From assembly GCA_000827265.1 (NCBI GenBank), contig KN834850.1:87767-118964 (forward strand): 31,198 bases of DNA, written 5' to 3'. The notes below the pieces were generated by a model. It was not told the origin of the DNA. It saw only the letters and a program-made list of their open reading frames with translations, and searched no databases. Both the position numbers and the translations under genes were made by a program. The stretch is from Collybiopsis luxurians FD-317 M1. Taxonomy: Eukaryota > Basidiomycota > Agaricomycetes > Agaricales > Omphalotaceae. This document shows, piece by piece, positions 10,848 through 17,780 of the stretch (position 1 is its first letter; each line of letters starts with the position of its first letter).

Positions 10848-11546
10848 ATGGATCAAAGTTTAACTGGCTTGCCACTCATTTCAAACCTTTCCAATTCTCC
10901 AGACCCATTACAATTCATCCATTGGAACTTGTTTACTACTTCTCAAGGACATCAATATAAGCTTGTCTATCATTGTTGTCTTACCAAACACATGGACAAA
11001 ACTGTTTTTCTAGCTAGCATGAGTCTCTCTTCCGACTCCACCTTCCCAAAGACAAACGTCGTCGTCAAATTCACTCCACAATACGGCGCAACAGGCCATC
11101 ATCTCCTCGCCCAAGCCGGCTTCACACCCCCCCTTCATTATTGTCACTTTGAAGAATCCATCGGGTTGTGGGCTGTCATGATGGACGACATCCAGGGTAC
11201 CGTGTGCGAGGGCAATCGCAGACTCATCGGGGGCAAGAAAGAGTCCCTCTCAGAGGCGATCCACATCCTTCACAAGAATAATTTGGTATTTGGGGATCTG
11301 AGAGGGCCAAATGTTATCATCACGGAGCCAGGGAGGAGGGTCTGTTTGGTGGATTTTGAGTGGTGCAGTTCGTGTGTCGATGTCATTGTCAAGGATCCGG
11401 AGGGTGATACCGATAGGGTCATTCACCCGAGGGTGCATTACCCAGCTGATATTTTGATGGGCCACGATATGGATTGGGCTCCTGGGGTAGGGCGCGATTG
11501 GGTGATTACGAAGGAGCATGATGTTTATAGATTGAGTAGGATGTAG
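10848..11546 (+). CDS. Protein kinase-like protein of Agaricomycete type
   Basis: This single-exon frame of 232 residues has an N-lobe-like VVVKFT with a candidate ATP-anchoring Lys. A catalytic-loop-like NLVFGDLRGPNVII keeps Asp and Asn but replaces the His of HxD by Phe. LVDFEWC stands where the DFG motif would be. The C-terminus EHDVYRLSRM is typical of a group of kinase-like hypothetical proteins abundant in mushrooms. At 232 aa it lacks much of the N-terminal part of those proteins, so it may be a fragment. It begins 10 bp after the broken recyclin frame ends, and the frame remains open upstream into the recyclin text (LDLQL before the Met), so the true 5' end is uncertain. Activity cannot be judged from sequence; it could be a pseudokinase. 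Confidence 0.6.
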   Translation: MDQSLTGLPLISNLSNSPDPLQFIHWNLFTTSQGHQYKLVYHCCLTKHMDKTVFLASMSLSSDSTFPKTNVVVKFTPQYGATGHHLLAQAGFTPPLHYCHFEESIGLWAVMMDDIQGTVCEGNRRLIGGKKESLSEAIHILHKNNLVFGDLRGPNVIITEPGRRVCLVDFEWCSSCVDVIVKDPEGDTDRVIHPRVHYPADILMGHDMDWAPGVGRDWVITKEHDVYRLSRM

Positions 11547-11839
11547 TTCTTTGCTGAGTCTTTTTTGCAGTGTTCATTTACTGTATCATAAATTGCATCT
11601 ATGTAATTCTTCTTCGTAACTTGACTGCAATCAATACTATAATAGGCTGACTAGAGATTTTACCTTACATGTTCATCTCAATCCTTAATTCAATTGTTTA
11701 TAGGTTTATATGTAGGTCATGTCGAAGATTCAAAAAAGTACATACTCTATATATACACTACACTATCAGCACGCTCAAAACCGCTGTTAGATTCACAGAG
11801 GATCATTATGGTATACTCTAGATGTACGTCAGGTTACCA
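11547..11839. other. AT-rich intergenic stretch
   Basis: This probably contains the 3' end of the kinase-like transcript. No gene or repeat is recognised. Similarity to the other MSH6-RSE1 units starts at its right edge, at AGGCAACAAAA near 11843, which matches 17248-17258. Confidence 0.4.
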
Positions 11840-11842
11840 CCA

Positions 11843-12420
11843 GGCAACAAAAAGAAAAAATGTAACTTGAATCGAGATGGTATCGAGGACCGGAAGCTAC
11901 ATTCGAGTTCAAGTGTTACTGCCGGTCCTCAACATCCTCTCGGTAGACCGAGTGAGCGAGTCTAGCTGACTCAATAGGACATGTCCATGAGCCAAGACGG
12001 GCTGAATATCCCTCTGCGGGAACTTGAAGACAAGCATCGGCGCCGATTTGCTGTACAGTGAGGGTAACATGTGGAGGATGGGAAGCCGGTGTTTTGGACT
12101 TGTTCATTGGCCTCTCCAACGGACAGGATAAAGGTACCGTTTTCAGAGGAGAGCATATCAGATGGGCCTAGAGAAAGTTTTTGGTCAGACAGTGGTTGTT
12201 ACACTGATAACATAGATACACGCACCATCTCCCCCTCCTTCTGTTGTCCAAATAGCATTCAGTATGTCAGACAAATCCAGCCTGACTGACTCTCTCCAGC
12301 CTCGAAACCGTGTCAAAATGTTCTCAAAAAACTTTGGAAACCCGGACTACATGCTGCGGATGCCAGAGGTAGGTAGGACATTCAAGGTTCAAGTCCACAA
12401 TAGTACCTGACGATTCCCTT
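11843..12420 (-). pseudogene. RSE1: RSE1/SF3B3 internal fragment, copy 0
   Basis: On the minus strand, text near 12345-12280 reads ACSPGFQSFLRTF, TGA, HGFEAGE. This matches the ACGRG.RS.LR.LRHGLEVEE segment of the splicing factor Rse1/SF3B3, a U2 snRNP SF3b subunit built of beta-propellers. The next exon (from 12157) reads MLSSENGTFILSVGEANEQV, then NTGFPSS, a frameshift, and LTVQQIGADACLQV. The TGA at 12315-12313 occupies the Arg codon that copy 2 still has as CGA. The intron with GT...AG ends is kept, so the copy came through DNA. It lies directly downstream of an MSH6 fragment in the same orientation. Only a small internal part of a protein of about 1,200 aa is present. Confidence 0.7.
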
Positions 12421-13640
12421 TAGAAGAACAACTCAGAAGAATTAGATACATATGCCACATGCACCTTCCTTTTGTGGATACATCTATCCTCAATGTCTAC
12501 AGATTGGAAGAAGAGTCAGCAATCACATCAAGGGAAAAACCAAACTGAAACATACCAGTCCACAATGCGATCCTCCCCACATCCCCTCCAAGCCCAACTT
12601 CATTCGGTATGGACTCATCTATTCTCCGTCTCGTACACAACGTTGGATCATTGGATGCCTCAAATTCTTCAGATTGAACCCACACACTTTCCCCTGGGTC
12701 CAATTTCCATCTTCGACACAATCTCTGGCCCTGCACGCAGGTTATCCAATCCCCCGCAGAAGCTTTCGCCAAGTTGGTCAAGTAATCTTGTTCGGAAAAG
12801 ACGAAGACAGAACAAAGACAGACAGAACAGTCCTGGTCAAATTCGTCGTAGATGCGGAACTTGTTTAGATGGCGGTGTTGCATTTCTCGCTAGCTTCTTT
12901 CAGGGCTCGGATGGATTTTGAAGGGATGGAACAGGAATTTGCATGTGCAGACAGAGAGAAATGAGCTTGAGGGAGGAATATTCGGGGTCAACACAGCTCC
13001 ATAGTACTCCAAAAACCCTTACCTTCATTCTTTCCAATCCTCTCAAAGTTTCTCTATCCCGCCAAAGTCTGAATTGTGAAGGTGGAAAGCAATGAAAGCT
13101 CCATCAACCTCCTGGACAGACCCCAAGAACAGATGAAGCGAACTTGTGAGTCCAATGGGACCGTGTCCCCAGTTCAACTTGATCCTGCTAAGCCAATCCC
13201 ATTGTGTGAGCGTTTGAGAAAATCAAACGCTACGAGAAAAACAGCGCGATGTACCTGAGACTCTGAACCAGCCCCCATCATGTCAGCGTTCAAAAGACGC
13301 TAGGAAAGTAACAGCGCAACTTACCTGACCTTCTTCTCGAATTTCTTCGATGCATCATCCAATCCTTCCTCCAACCCTTCAATCTCAGCCCAAACCTCAT
13401 TGTAGCATGGCTCATCTTTTTCCTTCCCTGGGATCAGTTTATCATCTGTCGATCTGTGAAACAGAATCAGCGTTAGCCATTAACATCGCAACAGGAAGCA
13501 AATCGTACTGAGTTTCTTCAACATCCCCTTCAACGTACTCAATATACTTGATCCACATCAGTCGGACTTGAACGATTTGGATTCATTAGTAGATTGCTGC
13601 TGAGCTTGTTGAATGGCTTTGGGGAGTAGAACTGCGACAG
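12421..13640 (-). pseudogene. MSH6: MSH6 middle fragment, copy 0
   Basis: Read on the minus strand from 13640, the pieces follow MSH6 (the MutS homologue that recognises mismatches together with MSH2) in order: LPKAIQQAQQQSTNESKSFK with a following stop, STDDKLIPGKEKDEPCYNEV and EGLEEGLDDASKKFEKKVR (clamp region), SKSIRALKEASEKCNTAI, KFRIYDEFDQD, then LTNLAKAS and finally IPNEVGLGGDVGRIALWTG (about 12614-12556). The last words stand immediately before the Walker A motif GPNMxGKS in the family. Here an intron donor (GTATG at 12555-12551) follows and the ATPase domain is absent; RSE1 text comes next. Frameshifts and stops between the pieces show it is dead. No function is expected. Confidence 0.75.
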
Positions 13641-14034
13641 CAGCTGGAAGCAGAACATAGCAGGCGTGCGGACAAAGGGGTGGAAGTAGGTCCTAGATGT
13701 CTGACCAGGGTTCCGGGATAGCTGCCAGAACGCAAGGATTACAAGCTGCAGGCAGACAGGCAGAACGCAATATTAATGCGCAAGGATTGAACGAAATAAG
13801 TGCCCCCCTGTTTTGTCAGATAATTATAAGCCATCAATCTGCCAGTAGATTTTCCCCCGCCCATGGCACACTTGTATTGTATACTGATCGTCGGTATACA
13901 ATGTCCGTCCACCCACAAGCGCTGAAATGAACTTCGCTTCCCGCTGAGATGCTGCGATATTCGTCGATTGCAGCAAGGACTGCAGTCAGATTGCAGTGTG
14001 AATCTCCGAGCTCCCCTTTCTCATCACCATGAGG
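13641..14034. other. No recognisable gene; one 9-bp inverted repeat
   Basis: The only local structure seen is ATTGTATAC (13876-13884) and GTATACAAT (13894-13902) around a 9-nt spacer. Otherwise the stretch is unassigned. Confidence 0.4.
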
Positions 14035-14524
14035 CTATTTGTGCTTGATACACGCAATTTCCTCTAAAATGCCTGCTGCCTCAGATGAGATCCTTAATAC
14101 GGAAGTAAAGGGTGTGTCTGTCAAAGTAACGGTGCGAAGTGCAATGCCCTCTCTGTCACAAGCTATTCCGCACTGGAAATGAGTTGGAGCAGAATGACAC
14201 ACATTTTCAGCGAAGGAACAGGACTTTTCCTGTATGGACAGAGAGGAATGAGGAATATTCAGCGTCAACAAAAACCCTTACCTTCATTTCATCACAAGAG
14301 TCTGAATCGTAAAGATGGAAAGCGATGGAAAGCGCCCATTGACCTTCTGGACGGAAACCCCGAGAAGGTACAGTCATTTGCATAAAGTTTTGCCGAAATG
14401 TATTGAGCTCACAGCGCATTTCATTGTTCAACGCCTCGAAGCGGCAATATAATGGATCATTCACTGGCACCTTTGAGCCTTTGAGAAGGTAAACCTGTTC
14501 TTGAAGTTGCAAATTTTGCGGCAT
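14035..14524 (-). CDS. Hypothetical 145-aa protein, two exons, overlapping an MSH6-like relic
   Basis: Exon 1 (14524-14282) and exon 2 (14229-14035) join across a 52-nt intron (GTAAGG...CATACAG) in phase 0, giving 145 residues without a stop. The first exon holds a helical, charged stretch (FEALNNEMRCELNTFRQNF), and the second ends AAGILEEIACIKHK. I do not recognise the protein. The nucleotides 14210-14395, including the intron, resemble 12945-13140 inside MSH6 copy 0, and the DPLYxxFEAL pattern may echo the MSH6 clamp helices. It is either an accidental open frame in a fourth MSH6-like relic or a new small gene built from it. There is no signal peptide or membrane segment. Confidence 0.4.
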
Positions 14525-14682
14525 GCTCTGAGAGGACGGTCCACTACATGACGAGCCTGTATCTCTGCGGAGGTGCCTTCAGTAACAAGGAGAGGGCTAT
14601 GCGTATTCCTGTAATGTTATGTAAACCGGATCATATAGTAATACAAATAAACAACAGTTGAAAACCTCGATCTGCAAAACTT

Positions 14683-14690
14683 TATGCAAA
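14683..14690 (+). repeat. Left 8-bp target-site duplication of repeat copy B
   Basis: TATGCAAA is repeated exactly at 16069-16076 on the other side of the 182-bp repeat. A 17-mer ending in it (14674-14690) also occurs on the opposite strand at 14377-14393, without the insertion. Confidence 0.65.
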
Positions 14691-14786
14691 CAAGCCTTCG
14701 GCTTGCACCCGTCGCTATCGCGACGGGTGGGGGGTTAACATCAAGTCCGTTCGGGATGAGCCTTCGGCTCACCCCTCACACATTGC

Positions 14787-14789
14787 ACT
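14787..14789 (+). repeat. Left 3-bp target-site duplication (ACT) of the CACTA-like element
   Basis: ACT precedes the terminal CACTA. The same ACT follows TAGTG at 15983-15985. Repeat copy A has a single ACT at the matching position (837-839). Confidence 0.75.
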
Positions 14790-15110
14790 CACTACGGCGG
14801 CTCGGGTTTTTCTCGGCCGTTATTATTACCGTAAATAGATTTGGAATAAATTTTTGATTTCGAGCGAAAAAATACTCGAAATTTGGAGCTTTTTTCGCCC
14901 GATATTGGAATCGAAAAAAAGAAGACAATTAAATCTGCATTTCGCTTGAAAAAATGTTAAATATTCCTTTCTAATTTCAATTGATAAAAGGCATTGATTT
15001 CGGGCATAAAAGGATTAGAATTTCCTTTGTAGTTCGATTTAGATTTCGTTGGTCATTCAATTCCTTTCACGGCCGAAAAAGGAATCCTTTTTCGATCGCA
15101 AAATGATTGT
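14790..15110 (+). repeat. Left terminal inverted repeat (at least 321 bp)
   Basis: This is the reverse complement of 15662-15982 with no net length change. It is rich in TTTTTTCG/CGAAAA words. The inner boundary cannot be fixed because the right copy runs into the N gap. Confidence 0.85.
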
Positions 15111-15166
15111 AATTACGCTTGGGGAAACATAATGGTCAGTTCCAGCCCAGGAACCGGCCGGAAACT

Positions 15167-15661
15167 NNNNNNNNNNNNNNNNNNNNNNNNNNNNNNNNNN
15201 NNNNNNNNNNNNNNNNNNNNNNNNNNNNNNNNNNNNNNNNNNNNNNNNNNNNNNNNNNNNNNNNNNNNNNNNNNNNNNNNNNNNNNNNNNNNNNNNNNNN
15301 NNNNNNNNNNNNNNNNNNNNNNNNNNNNNNNNNNNNNNNNNNNNNNNNNNNNNNNNNNNNNNNNNNNNNNNNNNNNNNNNNNNNNNNNNNNNNNNNNNNN
15401 NNNNNNNNNNNNNNNNNNNNNNNNNNNNNNNNNNNNNNNNNNNNNNNNNNNNNNNNNNNNNNNNNNNNNNNNNNNNNNNNNNNNNNNNNNNNNNNNNNNN
15501 NNNNNNNNNNNNNNNNNNNNNNNNNNNNNNNNNNNNNNNNNNNNNNNNNNNNNNNNNNNNNNNNNNNNNNNNNNNNNNNNNNNNNNNNNNNNNNNNNNNN
15601 NNNNNNNNNNNNNNNNNNNNNNNNNNNNNNNNNNNNNNNNNNNNNNNNNNNNNNNNNNNNN
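15167..15661. other. Assembly gap (495 N)
   Basis: No sequence is available. Open frames running through this gap are artefacts of N translated as X. Confidence 1.
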
Positions 15662-15982
15662 ACAATCATTTTGCGATCGAAAAAGGATTCCTTTTTCGGC
15701 CGTGAAAGGAATTGAATGACCGACGAAATCTAAATCGAACTACAAAGGAAATTCTAATCCTTTTATGCCCGAAATCAATGCCTTTTATCAATTGAAATTA
15801 GAAAGGAATATTTAACATTTTTTCGAGCGAAATGCAGATTTAATTGCCTTCTTTTTTTCGATTCCAATATCGGGCGAAAAAAGCTCCAAATTTCGAGTAT
15901 TTTTTCGCTCGAAATCAAAAATTTATTCCAAATCTATTTACGGTAATAATAACGGCTGAGAAAAATCAGAGCCGCCGTAGTG
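15662..15982 (-). repeat. Right terminal inverted repeat (at least 321 bp)
   Basis: It mirrors 14790-15110. Differences cluster near the outer end (GGGTTTTTCTCGG on the left against TGATTTTTCTCAG on the right when oriented alike), with single changes farther in. Confidence 0.85.
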
Positions 15983-16068
15983 ACTGGAGACGGCGCTCGA
16001 AAGTGATTAGTAATTATTAGTCATTATTAGTCATCCAACAGGCGTCTAAAAGTTCCCAGGTTTTATAA

Positions 16069-16076
16069 TATGCAAA
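16069..16076 (+). repeat. Right 8-bp target-site duplication of repeat copy B
   Basis: TATGCAAA is identical to 14683-14690. Confidence 0.65.
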
Positions 16077-16260
16077 TCACTGCATGAAACGAACTTTTGG
16101 ACCCAGCGGCACCGAGTCCCCAATTCAACTAGATCCTGTTAAGCCGATCCCCACAATCACACTCTACGACAGTAACAGGGCAATGTACTCCAGTCTCTGA
16201 ACCAACCGCATCGGGTCAGTGTTCAAAAGACGCTAGGAAAGTCACAGCGAGATATGTGCA
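16077..16260 (-). pseudogene. MSH6-like scrap (fourth copy), right of the nested repeats
   Basis: The plus-strand text here (CCCCAATTCAACTAGATCC, GTTAAGCC, and TGTTCAAAAGACGCTAGGAA) closely follows 13125-13320 inside MSH6 copy 0. Together with 14210-14395 it suggests a fourth relic that was split by repeat copy B. Only nucleotide similarity supports this; the protein reading is too short. Confidence 0.4.
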
Positions 16261-16633
16261 GCGATGGCATCTTCAGTCTCACTCCACTGGATGATTTCCC
16301 ATAGCAATTAAAGTTCCAATTAACAATCCAGCACTTATTGGAAATTAATTTTAAGACAAGTTATTTGCCTTACAGCTATTCACGAATTTGTAGCATTGTT
16401 TTTTAAAAATGCGCTTTTAATCTTACTCAACAGGAAGTTGAGTCGTGAAGCTAATAGTCTTTGATGCTGATAGACACCGATGGCATTCTATTGTTGATTA
16501 TGATAATCTTGATTAAATTGTGATTTCGTTACTGGTGATAATTTGGATCACTATCTCTCGGTCAAACAAGCAAACCTGGATGGATAGTATATTTTCATTT
16601 TACTGGCCAAGGACCGATTCCCAAACGACCAGT
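16261..16633. other. AT-rich intergenic stretch, nothing recognised
   Basis: No open frame, repeat or splice pattern of note. It lies downstream of the minus-strand gene ending at 16634. Confidence 0.4.
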
Positions 16634-17116
16634 TCATCGTACAAAAAAATATTCAGAGATTGAAAAAGACAACAAACTCATTCTCTTTTCCTCCTTTCCC
16701 TTGGTCGAGCCATTATTGCCTTCACCTTTCGTTCCGCTACCACCTCCGCTACCCTTAGTACCATTCTGGGAATGAGAGAAGATCGGTAATAGTTCTTTAT
16801 GAATGTGTTCTACTGCATAACCAAGTTTTCAATGAGAAAGAGATCCATTATTGCACATATTGGGACTCACGATTCAATTTGTCTCCGTCCTTCTTCAGGG
16901 CAATAGCGTTCATGCTCCTGAAAATTACGCGGGAATCATCGACTCGGTCGCAGGCGGCATCCTTGAATCCAGTATTATCGTCCAACATCAATTGTCCTTT
17001 GATAAGATTACCTGAACGAACAAAGACAGAGATTTAGCAATGCGAAAGCTCGAGGAGCGCAGTGAGATGCACTTACCATTGTTGAAGGGGTTGTGGGTCT
17101 CAAGCTGGGTTGACAT
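16634..17116 (-). CDS. Unrecognised small protein, copy 1 of a four-copy family (three exons, 119 aa)
   Basis: Exons 17116-17077, 17011-16871 and 16812-16634 join in phase across introns of 65 nt (GTAAGT...GTTCAG) and 58 nt (GTGAGT...ATGCAG). The start reads MSTQLETHNPFNNG. Exon 2 reads NLIKGQLMLDD, then DAACDRVDDSRVIFRSMNAI and KKDGDKLN. Exon 3 reads EHIHKELLPIFSHSQNGTKG, then a Gly/Thr/Lys-rich tail with SGTKGEG and GSTKG. The same plan recurs at 20765-21372, 26001-26409 (broken) and 28524-28971, with introns at identical places. There is one conserved Cys (in the ACDRV motif), no signal peptide and no membrane helix. I know no family with this pattern. The tail after STKG differs between copies. 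A TATATAAA lies only 13-20 bp before the ATG, closer than in the sister copies. Confidence 0.6.
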
Positions 17117-17128
17117 GGGTCTAGGGCC

Positions 17129-17136
17129 TTTATATA
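17129..17136 (-). promoter_or_regulatory. TATA-like element upstream of family copy 1
   Basis: TATATAAA reads on the minus strand in a block (CTCCTATATAAAGG) shared with CTCCTATAAATAAAGG upstream of copy 2 and with a TACATAAAG block upstream of copies 3 and 4. Compared with copy 2, about 25 bp between this box and the ATG are missing here. Confidence 0.4.
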
Positions 17137-17247
17137 GGAGCGTAGGACAGGAAGATGCGAGGAACTAGCTCATCTACCGACGCATTATCTAGCGCCTCAG
17201 CCTATTTAGCGCCTCACTGTCAGCCTGGGAGCGTTTGATATTCCATA

Positions 17248-17780
17248 GGCAACAAAAGGATTCTCTTGAATCGAGAAGATATATTGACGGCTGGCAGTTA
17301 TAGTTGAGTTCAAACGGCGACACCACTCAACACCACTAGCTGACTCGATGGGACGTGCCCATCCTCATAACGCAAGACAGACCGAATACCCTCGGGGTTA
17401 ACTTGAAGGCAAGCATCGGCACCAATTTGCTGTACAGCGAGGGTACGTGCGGAGGATGGGAAGCCGGTATCTTGGACTTGTTTGTTGGCCTCTCCAACGG
17501 ACAGGACAAAGGTATCGTTGACGAAGGAAAGCATATCGGATGGGCCTAGAGAAAGGTTTTGGTTGGACAGTGATTGTTATGCAGATTACTTAGATACACT
17601 CACCATCTCCCCTCCTTCGGTTGTCCAGACGGCGTCGGTATACCAGACAAGTCCGGCCTGACGGACTCTTCAACCTCCAGACCGTGTCAAAGCGTGCTCA
17701 TAGAGCTGCCACATGCTGCAGACATCCGAGGTGCGTCAGAGGCAGGTAATTCAAGTCCGATAGCGGATCTAACGATTCTC
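17248..17780 (-). pseudogene. RSE1: RSE1/SF3B3 internal fragment, copy 1
   Basis: From an acceptor TTTTCAG (17787-17781) the minus strand reads LPASDAPRMSAACGSSMSTL, TGA (17689-17687), HGLEVEE, then SGIP followed by a one-base deletion that shifts NAVWTTEGG out of frame. After a GTGAGT intron the second exon gives MLSFVNDTFVLSVGEANKQV, QDTGFPSS and LAVQQIGADACLQV to about 17310. These are successive pieces of the Rse1/SF3B3 propeller protein in the right order. The reading phase across the intron continues from the MSH6 fragment upstream, as if the two were once one fused frame. The stop and the frameshift make it a pseudogene. Confidence 0.75.

Larger units (their letters stand above)
14790..15982. 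mobile_element. CACTA-like DNA transposon with long terminal inverted repeats around an assembly gap
   Basis: The element begins CACTACGGCGGCTC and ends GAGCCGCCGTAGTG, with 3-bp direct repeats ACT outside. The CACTA...TAGTG termini and 3-bp duplication are the defining pair of the CACTA/EnSpm (CMC) superfamily. At least 321 bp at each end are inverted copies (14790-15110 and 15662-15982) with about six differences by eye, so the termini are young. The interior is unknown: 15167-15661 is a run of N whose true size cannot be trusted. The 56 known bases after the left repeat show no protein. Terminal repeats this long are unusual for the superfamily, where 10-30 bp is common, so a non-autonomous or fold-back form is likely. 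Confidence 0.75.
14691..16068 (+). repeat. 182-bp structured repeat, copy B, split by a CACTA-like transposon
   Basis: The outer parts 14691-14789 and 15986-16068 add up to 182 bp and align with copy A at 751-932 over the full length. Perfect hairpins are visible: CAAGCC-TTC-GGCTTG (14691-14705), ACCCGTCGC-TATC-GCGACGGGT (14707-14728) and TGAGCC-TTC-GGCTCA (14757-14771). The unit ends in GGTTTTATAA and is flanked by 8-bp direct repeats TATGCAAA. It lacks terminal inverted repeats and coding capacity. An 8-bp duplication fits hAT-derived MITEs, and variable duplications fit SINEs. I see no convincing A/B box, so the class is open. Confidence 0.75.

Noticed and set aside
12071..12289. Plus-strand frames opposite the RSE1 and MSH6 relics, such as 12071-12289, 12452-12868 and 17574-18068
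   Set aside because: They are shadows. The minus-strand readings carry recognisable conserved words in the correct order.
15057..15719. Four open frames of about 180-200 codons across the middle of the CACTA-like element
   Set aside because: They consist almost wholly of N translated as X. The few real residues at the ends are the inverted repeats read in both directions.
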